64,000 nucleotides of DNA from Gracilimonas sp. (GTDB taxonomy: Bacteria > Bacteroidota > Rhodothermia > Balneolales > Balneolaceae): positions 310,001-374,000 of the forward strand of contig NZ_JAVJQO010000004.1 of NCBI RefSeq assembly GCF_040218225.1, given 5' to 3'. The translations under genes were made by a program, and so were the position numbers. Below the pieces are notes generated by a model that was not told the DNA's origin, did no database searches, and saw nothing but the letters and a program-made list of their open reading frames with translations. Positions 1-8,641 of this stretch are shown in pieces. Within the stretch, counting starts at the first letter, position 1; every line of letters starts with the position of its first letter.

Positions 1-2
1 GC

Positions 3-992
3 GAACGGTTTTATCTAAAAGGAGCGGGAGACGCTACAGCTTCACCAACAAAATTCAATGGATGGCTTACCCAGCAGGCAAGCCGTCTTTTGTTTGAAGA
101 AGCCGGACTGAATTTAAACGAACAGCTTGAAGCCGCTGACAGTCGTGACTTTGAGCCGGTTGAGCTTTCTGGCGTCAGCATGAATATGAGCATGGATGCT
201 GATTACAGGGAAATTGAATCCCAAAACGTAATTGCGAAAATCGAAGGAAGTGACCCGGAGCTGAAAGACGAATATTTAGTACTTACGGCCCACCTCGATC
301 ACCTCGGAATAACGACTCCAGTTGACGGAGATTCCATCAACAATGGTGCTTCTGATAACGCGGCTGGTGTAAGCGCCCTTCTGGAAATGATGGAAGCCTA
401 CAAATCTATTCAACCTGTAATTAAGAGAAGTGTATTGGCGGTAGTTGTAAGTGCTGAAGAAGTGGGCTTGCTCGGCTCCCAATACTGGGCCGAAAACCCA
501 ACCGTTGATCCCGGAAAAGTGACTGCAAACATCAACCTTGATGGCATGAATGTGTATGGAAAAACGCGGGATGTCGTAGTAGTTGGTTATGGAAGAACTT
601 CGCTTAGTGATTTATTGGAAGAAGAAGCTGAAAAACAAGGGCGAACTGTAAAACCCGACCCATACCCTGAGCGCGGCTATTTCTACCGTTCTGATCATTT
701 CAATATGGCCAAAGTTGGAATCCCCGCTATTTTTCCAAATCCTGGAACAGAGTACACCGACAAGGGAGAAAACTTTCTTGCTCTACGCGACAGTGTGGCT
801 GATGCTAATTATCACACCGTTAATGATGAAGTCAACGAATATTGGGATCTAAGCGGTGCCGAAATTGATACCCGGTTGTTTTTCATGACCGGCTATAGAG
901 CCCTCAATGCTGAGGACCTTCAAACCTGGGATTCCGGAGATGAGTTCGAAGCAACCAGGCTTCGTATGCTGGAAAGGCTTGAAGATCAATAG
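3..992 (+). CDS. M28 family zinc peptidase, 5'-truncated by window edge
   Basis: This is the last 329 residues of an M28 (aminopeptidase-type) metallopeptidase. The frame is open to the left edge, so the true start lies outside; a TTG at 90 is internal because protein-like sequence (GWLTQQASRLLFEEAG) precedes it. The two-zinc ligands of the family appear in order: His in TAHLDHLG (near 290), Asp in SDNAAG (near 352), the Glu pair in SAEEVGLLGS (near 457), Asp in NLDGMN (near 537) and a late His in YHTVNDE (near 811). Such enzymes release amino acids from peptide N-termini, usually outside the cytoplasm. The missing N-terminus probably holds a signal peptide and perhaps a PA insert. Substrate cannot be told from sequence. 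Confidence 0.9.
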   Translation, partial: ERFYLKGAGDATASPTKFNGWLTQQASRLLFEEAGLNLNEQLEAADSRDFEPVELSGVSMNMSMDADYREIESQNVIAKIEGSDPELKDEYLVLTAHLDHLGITTPVDGDSINNGASDNAAGVSALLEMMEAYKSIQPVIKRSVLAVVVSAEEVGLLGSQYWAENPTVDPGKVTANINLDGMNVYGKTRDVVVVGYGRTSLSDLLEEEAEKQGRTVKPDPYPERGYFYRSDHFNMAKVGIPAIFPNPGTEYTDKGENFLALRDSVADANYHTVNDEVNEYWDLSGAEIDTRLFFMTGYRALNAEDLQTWDSGDEFEATRLRMLERLEDQ

Positions 993-1219
993 TAATTAAT
1001 CCGCTATTTATTTGTTACTTAATAGAGTTCTGATCACAGAATGCAGTTTTTAATTATTTCTGTGTGTTTATAAAAACCTGTTGCACATTAGCTTGCCAAC
1101 AAATCAGGACTCTTTTATTCCGTTTACTATTTTGTACTTTGAAAAAATAAAGTTTGCTGATTATATCCCTAAAACCACTTAACGGTGTCAATTAATAATC
1201 TCCGTTAATATCACAAAAA

Positions 1220-3466
1220 ATGAACAGTCTGGAATTAAATGTTAAGAGAGAGGGTGAGTATGCTTTCTGGTCTTGGAATCTTAAGACTGACGCTTTAAAA
1301 CTCGGAACAACATTTGCCAATTTTTTTGGCTGTTCCGCAGATGATTTCCCCTCTACTTTTGAAGAGGCCAAAGTCCTTTTCACTAAAAAAGACCTGCAAA
1401 AAATCACCAAAGCCTTTCAGGATCATACCAAAAGTGAAGGAAGCACCAACTTTACGGCCGAGACTTCTCATCACACCATCAATAAAGAAGATTATTTTAA
1501 ACTGGTCTGGGAAGGGGAGATTATTCAATGGAAAGACGACAAGCCTGTTTTAGTTGTAGGTCAGGCCCGCAGAGTATTAGAAGAGAATGGATATGGACTA
1601 TCGGCCAGTGAACGAGCTGACCTGTTCAAGAAGCTGATGAACCACCTTCCTGACAGTATCTTTTTTAAAGATAAAGAAAGTCGTTTTATAGCCATAAATA
1701 ATGCCTGTGCAAAAAAGTTTGGCCTCCAAAATCCGAAAGAAGCCATTGGTAAAACCGATTTTGATTTTTTTGATGACGAACATGCTCAACAGGCCCTTGA
1801 GGATGAAAAGCGGGTCATGGAAACGGAGCAACCCATCATAAATAAAATCGAAAAAGAGGGCTCTCCACATAGTAAAGAAGCTGAGCACTGGGCCTCAACC
1901 ACAAAAATCCCTCTTTATGACTATAGCGGAAAGGTTATTGGAACTTTTGGAATAACCCGGGATATATCAAACCAGCGAAAAGCTGAGGAAGTACTTAAGA
2001 AAAAAGATGCTACTATCTCCAGGCTATCTGAGCAAGTGCCCGGTTTCTTTTATCTGTTCCACTACCTTTCTGAAGGTAAAGCATGTTTCCCTTATGCAAG
2101 TGCTGGTATCAGAGACATTTATGAATTGGAGCCCGAGGAAGTAAAAGACAGTATTGAGCCGGTGATACAACGTATCCACAAAGATGACATCAATCGTGTG
2201 ATACAATCCATTCAGAATTCCTCAAAAAACCTGACTACATGGGAAATTGATTATCGTGTTGTGTTGCCCGAAAATGGGCTAAGGTGGGTTCGTGGAAAGG
2301 CAAAGCCTGAGAGGCAGCCCGACGGTACTACTATCGGATATGGATACGTAACCGACATCACAGAGGAAAAAAGAAGATTTGAACATATTGCCAGACTGAG
2401 AAGGCAGCTTCAAAAAGTTATTGACTCTGCTCCAAATCTTATTTTTGTAAAAAATCTTGACGGGGAATACCTGATGGCCAATAAGTCGGCCGCCGGTTTT
2501 TTTGGCCGAACTCCGGAAGAAATGGTTGGAAAAAGGGACGTGGATATTGGTGTTCCTAAAGATAAAGCTCTTAAGTTCCTTGAAGCAGACAAAGAGGTAA
2601 TCAGCAAAAACGAGCCACTATTTATCCCTGAGGATAAAACGATTTTACCCGATGGCACCGAGGCGTGGCATCAAACTATTAAGGTTCCTTTTCCCGATAC
2701 CGATTCCGGCAAGGCTGCGGTTCTTTCTATCGTAACTGATATCACCAGAAGAAAACGGAATGAAATAGAGCTAAGAAACAGCCTCGATATTATCGGGGAG
2801 CAAAATAAACGGCTAAAGAATTTTGCTCATATCGTTTCTCATAATTTGCGCAATCATGCTGGAAATATTTCTATGCTGTTGTCTCTTTACGATATGGAAG
2901 AATCTCAGGAAGAAAAAGAAGAGTTGCTCAGCCACCTGGGTGCTGCCTCCAAACGACTCAATGAATCTATTGCTGACTTGAATGAAATTATTGATCAGCA
3001 ATACAAAAAGAGCAGCAACTTCAAGGAGCTAAATCTTCAGGAAACTATTGAACGAATTAAAGAGATTCTAACAACTGAAATTCTCGCAAACAATGTTAAA
3101 TTTGAAGAAGAAGTGCCTGAAAATCTTTCTTTTGAGTATAATCCGGCTTATCTCGAAAGCATCTTGTTAAACCTTCTTTCAAATGCTATTAAGTATCGGC
3201 ATCCTGAAAGAAAACCCAGAATTAATATTGATGCATGGGAAGAAAATGATAAAGTATTTCTTCAAATTTCCGATAATGGTTTAGGCATAGACTTAGAAAA
3301 GCATGGTGATGAATTATTTGGCATGTATAATACCTTTCACGGAAATGAAAATGCCAAAGGTATCGGATTGTATATAACTAAAAATCAAATAGAGTCTATG
3401 GGGGGTTCCATAGAAGTTGACAGTATTCCCGGAGAGGGAACAACCTTTAAGATATTATTAAAATGA
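1220..3466 (+). CDS. Multi-PAS sensor histidine kinase (soluble)
   Basis: A 748-residue histidine kinase with no membrane segment or signal peptide. About four PAS-type units fill the first 510 residues; units 2, 3 and 4 end in typical PAC tails (GTFGITRDIS, GYGYVTDITEE, LSIVTDITRR near residues 250, 385 and 508). The phosphoacceptor His is in IVSHNLRNHAGN (near residue 540). The ATPase domain follows, with N-box LLNLLSNAIKYRHPE, G1 box ISDNGLGID and G2 box AKGIGLYIT. Its stop overlaps the next gene, a single-domain response regulator, by 4 bases, so the two are surely translated together and are probably partners. The input signal is unknown; multiple PAS units suggest cytosolic redox, ligand or light sensing. 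Confidence 0.92.
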   Translation: MNSLELNVKREGEYAFWSWNLKTDALKLGTTFANFFGCSADDFPSTFEEAKVLFTKKDLQKITKAFQDHTKSEGSTNFTAETSHHTINKEDYFKLVWEGEIIQWKDDKPVLVVGQARRVLEENGYGLSASERADLFKKLMNHLPDSIFFKDKESRFIAINNACAKKFGLQNPKEAIGKTDFDFFDDEHAQQALEDEKRVMETEQPIINKIEKEGSPHSKEAEHWASTTKIPLYDYSGKVIGTFGITRDISNQRKAEEVLKKKDATISRLSEQVPGFFYLFHYLSEGKACFPYASAGIRDIYELEPEEVKDSIEPVIQRIHKDDINRVIQSIQNSSKNLTTWEIDYRVVLPENGLRWVRGKAKPERQPDGTTIGYGYVTDITEEKRRFEHIARLRRQLQKVIDSAPNLIFVKNLDGEYLMANKSAAGFFGRTPEEMVGKRDVDIGVPKDKALKFLEADKEVISKNEPLFIPEDKTILPDGTEAWHQTIKVPFPDTDSGKAAVLSIVTDITRRKRNEIELRNSLDIIGEQNKRLKNFAHIVSHNLRNHAGNISMLLSLYDMEESQEEKEELLSHLGAASKRLNESIADLNEIIDQQYKKSSNFKELNLQETIERIKEILTTEILANNVKFEEEVPENLSFEYNPAYLESILLNLLSNAIKYRHPERKPRINIDAWEENDKVFLQISDNGLGIDLEKHGDELFGMYNTFHGNENAKGIGLYITKNQIESMGGSIEVDSIPGEGTTFKILLK

Positions 3467-3861
3467 GTTCATTGAAGAGTATTTGTATTATTGACGATGA
3501 TAAGATTTACACCTACGGTGTTTCGAAGATCATTAAGAACTACCTCCCCGGAAATGATATTATGTCGTTCGAAAATGGCCAAAAAGCGCTTGAGGCCATC
3601 AAGAAAATGGAGCAAAACAACGACAACCTGCCTGATTTAATCCTGCTTGATATCGATATGCCGGAAATGAATGGCTGGGATTTCCTTAATGAGTTCCAGG
3701 CCATAAGAGATAAAGTGAATAAGGACATCCAGATTTTTGTGATAAGCTCTCGGATTGACAAGAAAAATCAGGAACTGTTTAGGGTTGAATGGGACCAAAA
3801 GGTAGACGATTTTATCCAGAAGCCTGTAGAAATTGAGGCCCTGAAAAACTTACTGGGCTAA
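3463..3861 (+). CDS. Single-domain response regulator
   Basis: A 132-residue stand-alone receiver domain. The acidic pocket is IIDDDK (residues 10-14), the phosphoacceptor Asp lies in LILLDIDMPEMNG (near residue 63), the switch Ser is in FVISSRID and the conserved Lys in FIQKPVE. There is no output domain, so it acts by binding another protein or as a phosphorelay intermediate. The start overlaps the kinase stop (ATGA), which indicates translational coupling and a cognate pair. Confidence 0.92.
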   Translation: MSSLKSICIIDDDKIYTYGVSKIIKNYLPGNDIMSFENGQKALEAIKKMEQNNDNLPDLILLDIDMPEMNGWDFLNEFQAIRDKVNKDIQIFVISSRIDKKNQELFRVEWDQKVDDFIQKPVEIEALKNLLG

Positions 3862-3954
3862 ACTTCTCTAAACGAAGCGCTTACATAGAGTTAGTTTATA
3901 TTAAGGATAGAATAATACTGTCTTTTCTTAATATCGGGTTATTTGAAATAAGGG

Positions 3955-3962
3955 TATCTTTG
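3955..3962 (+). promoter_or_regulatory. Possible -7 box of the MFS gene
   Basis: TATCTTTG matches the TAnnTTTG -7 consensus of Bacteroidota-type sigma factors exactly and lies 40 bases before the TTG start of the MFS gene. No TTG/TTTG is found at the usual 19-21 base distance upstream, so the call rests on one box only. Confidence 0.35.
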
Positions 3963-4002
3963 GGTTCACTCACTGATAACATTTTTACAGAACCTCAGAT
4001 TA

Positions 4003-5226
4003 TTGAATTACATAAGTTTCGTTCTTCGAGAGAGAAAAGTACTTAGCTTTGGATTGTCTTTTACTTTCTTTTCAAGCTTTGGGCAAACATTCCTGATTTC
4101 CCTTTTCGTGCCTTTTTTCCTTGCAGATTTCAACCTTTCTAACGCCGCTTTTGGCTCCATTTACTCAATAGCAACATTATCTAGTGCAGCTATACTGCCC
4201 TATATGGGAAAATGGATTGATCATCTCCCTATCAGTAAATACAGCTTGTATGTTGCTTTGGGGTTGCTAACCGCCGCAATCACGATGTCCCTTTCATGGC
4301 ACATTGGCTTCCTGTTTGCCGGTATTTTAATGCTCCGGCTTTCCGGGCAGGGTTTGAGCGGCCATACGGCAGAGACAGCAATGGCCCGCTATTTTAAGCT
4401 TCAGCGAGGCAAAGCTCTAAGCGTTTCCAGTTTAGGATACCCACTTGGAGAAGGCATTTTACCTTTGGCAATGGCTGCTTTACTCGCTGTTATGAGCTGG
4501 CGAAGTGCCTGGGGATTAATTGCAGCCGTCATCGCCTTTCTGTTTATCCCTTTCATTCTGATTGTACTTAATAAAACAGAAATGGAGAAAACGAATCAGG
4601 AAATAAAAACCAAAGATGATACCGACCAAAACACAACTTCTGCAGTTTATAAAAAAATACTCGGTGAGCAGCGTTTCTGGTTAATTTTACCCGCTGTTCT
4701 ACTCCCCCCATTTTGGATTACCGGGCTATTCTTATATCAGGTTTCTATAGCTGAGCAACTTGGCTGGACAGCCGCCATTATTGCTTCCGCTTTCGTCTTT
4801 TTTGCAGGAACCCGCATCGTGAGTTCTTTGGGTGTTGGCCCTCTGATTGATAAGTGGAGTGCTTCATCGATATATCCCTTTTATTTGCTACCTATGGGAT
4901 TAGGTTTATTTGTAGCATTTCTTCATCCCGGAATTTGGTCTGCCTTCGTCTACATGGCTCTGATAGGCATAACGATGGGGCTCGGAAGTACCATCAAGTC
5001 CGCCCTTTTAACCGAACTGTATGGCGAGAATGTGATAGGAACTGTTCGGTCACTTTTTGCTTCTATCATGGTGTTCAGTACAGCTATAAGTCCTTTTTTG
5101 ATGGGATGGATGCTTGATCAACAAGTGGCAATGGAATCTGTTTTTCTGACCGCCATTGTATCTGTGGTTATAGCTACCGGCATGGCTTTTTTGGGATTGT
5201 ATACCCTTCAGCAAACAAACGATTAG
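4003..5226 (+). CDS. MFS transporter
   Basis: A 407-residue, strongly hydrophobic protein with about 12 membrane segments split by a charged cytoplasmic loop (residues 190-215), the layout of the major facilitator superfamily. A loop after the second helix (MGKWIDHLPISKY) resembles the family A-motif region, and a similar DKWSASS loop occurs in the second half. The start is TTG (MNYISFVLRERK); no in-frame ATG lies near. The substrate cannot be inferred. It is monocistronic, with a -7-like box TATCTTTG 40 bases upstream. Confidence 0.88.
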   Translation: MNYISFVLRERKVLSFGLSFTFFSSFGQTFLISLFVPFFLADFNLSNAAFGSIYSIATLSSAAILPYMGKWIDHLPISKYSLYVALGLLTAAITMSLSWHIGFLFAGILMLRLSGQGLSGHTAETAMARYFKLQRGKALSVSSLGYPLGEGILPLAMAALLAVMSWRSAWGLIAAVIAFLFIPFILIVLNKTEMEKTNQEIKTKDDTDQNTTSAVYKKILGEQRFWLILPAVLLPPFWITGLFLYQVSIAEQLGWTAAIIASAFVFFAGTRIVSSLGVGPLIDKWSASSIYPFYLLPMGLGLFVAFLHPGIWSAFVYMALIGITMGLGSTIKSALLTELYGENVIGTVRSLFASIMVFSTAISPFLMGWMLDQQVAMESVFLTAIVSVVIATGMAFLGLYTLQQTND

Positions 5227-5313
5227 TAACTTTCTTCATTTTCTCTTCAGGATGAACCTTCTGCCTGTGGGAAAAGTTATACCCTGTAAAGCATCACACA
5301 ATAATTTATTCGG

Positions 5314-5952
5314 ATGAAAATTGAAGTTTGGTCGGACGTTGTTTGTCCATTTTGTTATATCGGTAAACGGCACCTCGAAAAAGCCCTGGAGCAACTCCCT
5401 GATCTGGATGTGGAGATTATATGGAAAAGCTTTGAGCTTGACCCGAACGCTCCTATAAATTCTGATCTTGATATCTATGATACGCTTGCCAAAAAGTATG
5501 TCCGCGATCGTGAATGGGCGCAGCAAATGAATGCCAACATGGTTAAAATGGCTTCCAGTGCCGGCTTGGATTTTAACATGGATGAAGTTAAACCTACTAA
5601 CTCTTTTAATGCTCATCAGCTAATTCATCTTGCAAAAGAACACGACAAACAGGACGAGATGAAAGAAGCCCTGCTCTCGGCTTATTTTATTGAGGGAAAG
5701 CATGTAGGCGATATAGATACTCTGGTTGAAATAGCGTCTGATGCTGGTCTCGATCGTAATAGAGCAAAACAAGTATTAGAGAATAACACCTATTCTAACC
5801 AAGTAGTAACCGATGTGGAAGAAGCTCACCGGATTGGTGTTCAGGGAGTGCCCTTCTTTTACATCAATGAGAAGTACGGCCTTTCAGGAGCACAGCCTGT
5901 AGAAGTTTTTGTAGAAGCGCTAAAGAAAATCTCTGAAGAGAAAGTCACCTAA
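5314..5952 (+). CDS. DsbA-family oxidoreductase (FrnE-like)
   Basis: A 212-residue cytoplasmic thioredoxin-fold protein of the DsbA/FrnE group. The redox motif CPFC is at residues 11-14 (SDVVCPFCYIGKRHLE), followed by the helical insert typical of the group and the cis-Pro loop GVQGVPFFYIN near residue 172. FrnE-type proteins act as cytosolic disulfide isomerases and are tied to oxidative stress. There is no signal peptide. It appears as a single-gene unit after the MFS gene, with an 87-base gap. Confidence 0.9.
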   Translation: MKIEVWSDVVCPFCYIGKRHLEKALEQLPDLDVEIIWKSFELDPNAPINSDLDIYDTLAKKYVRDREWAQQMNANMVKMASSAGLDFNMDEVKPTNSFNAHQLIHLAKEHDKQDEMKEALLSAYFIEGKHVGDIDTLVEIASDAGLDRNRAKQVLENNTYSNQVVTDVEEAHRIGVQGVPFFYINEKYGLSGAQPVEVFVEALKKISEEKVT

Positions 5953-6073
5953 TCCCTTTAGGCTTTCAATCATTCAGGGTGCTTCCGTCAAATGATAGAA
6001 GCGTAATTTATGTTCAATAAATACTATAGATCGAACAGACGGATCTCTTTTTTCAAAGTTTAATCTGTAGATG

Positions 6074-6106
6074 TTGTCAATGCGAACTTTTTAAAATAGA
6101 TTTTTG
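6074..6106 (+). promoter_or_regulatory. Possible promoter of the DUF2911 lipoprotein gene
   Basis: A TTG at 6074-6076 and TAGATTTTTG at 6097-6106 are separated by 20 bases, close to the TTG/TAnnTTTG arrangement of this bacterial group. The -7 box is an imperfect match. The start codon is 24 bases further on. Confidence 0.3.
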
Positions 6107-6129
6107 CATCACAATAAAAATATAGACCT

Positions 6130-7266
6130 ATGAGAAACTTATTAATCACTTTTTTAACGGCCACATTATTTGTGGCTTGTAGCACTGAAGATCCTAACAA
6201 AGGGGCCTTTGTTACCTTGTTAGGTAATGATACCCTTGCTGTTGAACAATTTGTAAAAACCGACTCAAGCATTACAGCCCAGGTAATCTTAAGAAGCCCT
6301 GAAGTTCAAATTTCTACCTACATATTACACTTTGATGAACTGGGTGGAATTGAAAGCATGGTACAGACCGACCACTCTCCGGTTAATGGTTTTCAGGAGG
6401 ATGGCGCAACCGTTCGTAACATTACCAAAGTTGGAGATAGCCTGTCGGTCAGGGTTCTCAGAGATGAAGAGTACATCACTTATCGTGCTCCTTTTCAGGA
6501 AGGATTACTTCCTTTTATAGACATGGTCCACTGGCCCTATGAGCTGGCATTCAACAAGGCTGCTGAAGCTAATCAGGATACTGTAATTCAGCCATTGTTA
6601 TCCGGCAACCGGATCATGGATTTCACCATCGCTCAAATTGAGGGCGACTCTATGACAATCCGCCACCCTTACCGTGGAGTGATGGGTGTACACGTAAACA
6701 GAGACGGTGATATTCAGCACTTAGATGCCGGACTGACTACACGAAAACTCAAAGTGTCGCGAACAAATGCACTGGATATGAATGCTTTAGCTAATCAGTT
6801 TGGCAATGAGCCAGTGGGTGAGCTTTCAGGAGCAGTAAGTGCCGAATATTCATTTAAAGGAGCCAACTTCCGTGTTGATTTCGGCTCACCCAAAAAACGA
6901 GGCCGTGACCTATTCGGAAACATTGTTCCATGGGGTGAGCGATGGAGAACCGGAGCTAACAGAGCAACTCATTTTTATACCTCCGAAGATCTGATGTTCG
7001 GCGACCTTGAAGTACCAGCTGGAGAATACACCCTGTTTACCATTCCTGAACAAGATGGCGGTACTTTAATCATAAACAAGCAAACCGGACAGAATGGGCG
7101 CTCTTATGATGAAAGTCAGGATTTAGGCCGTGTCCCGATGGAGATTTCGACTACAGAAGAAGTGGTAGAAGCATTTACCATTTCTGTTGAAGAGACAGAA
7201 GAAGGTGGAGAGTTGAATCTTGCCTGGGGCAATACCGTTTTCAAAGCTGACTTTACAATCCGGTAA
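6130..7266 (+). CDS. DUF2911 domain lipoprotein
   Basis: A 378-residue predicted lipoprotein: a short hydrophobic N-terminus ends in the lipobox LFVAC, with the lipidated Cys at residue 17. The last 150 residues form a DUF2911 domain (DFGSPKKRGRDLFG, WGERWRTGANRATHFY, LEVPAGEYTLFTIPE). The first half (residues 30-230) is beta-rich and not recognised. DUF2911 proteins are common, uncharacterised envelope proteins in Bacteroidota. The gene ends 24 bases before a strong terminator. Confidence 0.85.
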   Translation: MRNLLITFLTATLFVACSTEDPNKGAFVTLLGNDTLAVEQFVKTDSSITAQVILRSPEVQISTYILHFDELGGIESMVQTDHSPVNGFQEDGATVRNITKVGDSLSVRVLRDEEYITYRAPFQEGLLPFIDMVHWPYELAFNKAAEANQDTVIQPLLSGNRIMDFTIAQIEGDSMTIRHPYRGVMGVHVNRDGDIQHLDAGLTTRKLKVSRTNALDMNALANQFGNEPVGELSGAVSAEYSFKGANFRVDFGSPKKRGRDLFGNIVPWGERWRTGANRATHFYTSEDLMFGDLEVPAGEYTLFTIPEQDGGTLIINKQTGQNGRSYDESQDLGRVPMEISTTEEVVEAFTISVEETEEGGELNLAWGNTVFKADFTIR

Positions 7267-7290
7267 TTAATCAATATCTAATTTATTTAA

Positions 7291-7315
7291 GGCGCACTTT
7301 GAAGTGCGCCTTTTT
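7291..7315 (+). terminator. Rho-independent terminator
   Basis: A 9-bp perfect stem (GGCGCACTT / AAGTGCGCC) with a two-base loop is followed by TTTTT. It ends the DUF2911 transcript. The T-run overlaps the stop codon of the convergent DUF2784 gene. Confidence 0.85.
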
Positions 7316-7694
7316 ATTTGCCTCGATTTTTCCAATCCCGGTAATTCATCCAGGCAGAAATAAGCAGCGCCCCGATCCCCAGCAAGGCGACAAGCAAGTC
7401 TACTACAACAGGGTTCCAGGAGAACCCAAAAACCGCGTCCAGATAATACTTCACATAGGAAGCCGGCAGGTCAGTCTCCCCTAATTTTCTTTTAACCTGC
7501 CAGTGCCAATCGGTGCAGGGACAATAACCCAATCCATAAATTGCTCCCAAGCCTACCCACGATAAAATTGTTGCTGAAATAGCATACAAGTGGAGCTTTC
7601 TCGTTTTTGACCAAACCCAGCCCGTCAGATTAAAGGCAATCAATGAGAAGTGAAAAACGATAAAGAACACATCCAAAAACGGATACATCTTCAA
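7314..7694 (-). CDS. DUF2784 family membrane protein
   Basis: A 126-residue membrane protein with about four hydrophobic segments. The central GYCPCTDWHWQVKRKLG is the hallmark of DUF2784. The function of the family is unknown. It follows the crotonase gene on the same strand with a 15-base gap, so they are probably cotranscribed. Confidence 0.82.
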   Translation of the reverse strand: MKMYPFLDVFFIVFHFSLIAFNLTGWVWSKTRKLHLYAISATILSWVGLGAIYGLGYCPCTDWHWQVKRKLGETDLPASYVKYYLDAVFGFSWNPVVVDLLVALLGIGALLISAWMNYRDWKNRGK

Positions 7695-7709
7695 TTTTAT
7701 AATTAAATT

Positions 7710-8468
7710 TTACTGCTTCTTGTTCATAAACCGCTCAACCCTTTTGATGTGTTTATCATCAACCCAGAGTTCAGCAAAAGGCTCTATTTCTGCTTCAAGT
7801 GCTTCTTTTCTTTGTGGTGAAAACCTTGATGCTCCTTCTTTGAGGGTTTTAATAAACTTTCGGTCATTTTTGGTGAGCTTTTCTGTCCATTCAAGAACTT
7901 CCGCTTCCATGTCTTCACCCCTTAACATATTTTCGATTAATCCATGTGCCAGCACACTGTTGGCTGAAAGAACTTCAGACTTCCCGCACCACTGCATGGC
8001 TTTCGCTTTACCAACTTTTTCTACGAGTCTGGTTAATCCCCCCCAGCCGGGCACTAAGTAAAAACGCCCTTGCGTAAATCCAAACTTTACTGTCGGAACC
8101 GATACCCTGAAGTCGAAGGCCAACATCAGCTCTATACCTCCGCCATAAGCATCGCCGTTTATACAGGCAACTGTCCAACAAAGCAGCTGTTCAATCCGGT
8201 TGAAAATATCATGCATTCGCTTCGACATCTCCATCGCTTTTTCCCTGGATTGTATGGCATGAAATTTTTTAAGGTCTCCCCCGGCTACAAATGACTGCTC
8301 TCCTGCGCCGCTTAAAATAAATACCCTGATTTCCTCTTCCTCTTCCAACAACTCAACCAATTGTTCCAGCTCTTCCATCACATGAAAGTCGATAGCATTT
8401 CGAGCGGCCGGCCTGTCGATGGTTGCCCATAAAATATGATCAGAAATGCGTTTTTGTGTAATACTCAT
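7710..8468 (-). CDS. Enoyl-CoA hydratase/isomerase (crotonase) family protein
   Basis: A 252-residue crotonase-fold protein. The oxyanion-hole segments are AGGDLKKFH (near residue 61) and GDAYGGGIELML (near 105). The first catalytic Glu (GGGIELML) is present, but the second, normally in a FGxPE segment, aligns with Gln in KFGFTQGRFYLVPGWGG. It may therefore not be a classical hydratase; isomerase, decarboxylase or thioesterase roles remain open. The downstream DUF2784 gene is probably in the same transcript. Confidence 0.85.
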   Translation of the reverse strand: MSITQKRISDHILWATIDRPAARNAIDFHVMEELEQLVELLEEEEEIRVFILSGAGEQSFVAGGDLKKFHAIQSREKAMEMSKRMHDIFNRIEQLLCWTVACINGDAYGGGIELMLAFDFRVSVPTVKFGFTQGRFYLVPGWGGLTRLVEKVGKAKAMQWCGKSEVLSANSVLAHGLIENMLRGEDMEAEVLEWTEKLTKNDRKFIKTLKEGASRFSPQRKEALEAEIEPFAELWVDDKHIKRVERFMNKKQ

Positions 8469-8541
8469 GTCGCCATTTTTGCTTCAAAATAGAAATAATT
8501 GGGAATCAGGGAGTAATCCATTAAAAAAAATTTAATTCATT

Positions 8542-8590
8542 TGTAAGCCAAGCCTTCAAAAAAGCGCTTACAGAAGTCTGGTGCTTTTTT
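8542..8590 (+). promoter_or_regulatory. Possible transcription attenuator in the APS reductase leader
   Basis: Two mutually exclusive hairpins can be drawn. A terminator-like stem pairs AAAAAAGCGC (8558-8567) with GTGCTTTTTT (8581-8590; 10 bp with one G-T pair, 13-base loop) and runs into T residues. An alternative stem pairs TGTAAGC (8542-8548) with GCTTACA (8566-8572) and takes two bases of the terminator stem. No gene ends here on either strand, so an ordinary terminator is not expected. The ATG of the reductase is 51 bases downstream. No known riboswitch class is recognised. Confidence 0.4.
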
Positions 8591-8641
8591 TCTACGCCTA
8601 AATGATTGAAAAATCCTCAGGAATATGGGATAATTCAGGCT

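Noticed and set aside
1028-1041. Small hairpin TTCTG-ATCA-CAGAA after the M28 gene
   Set aside because: The stem is only 5 bp and no T-run follows directly, so it is too weak for a terminator or operator call.
3875-3885. AAGCGCTTACA, also present at 8562-8572 in the APS reductase leader
   Set aside because: An 11-base match containing a palindrome; the flanking sequence differs and no paired structure is shared, so chance is the simpler explanation.
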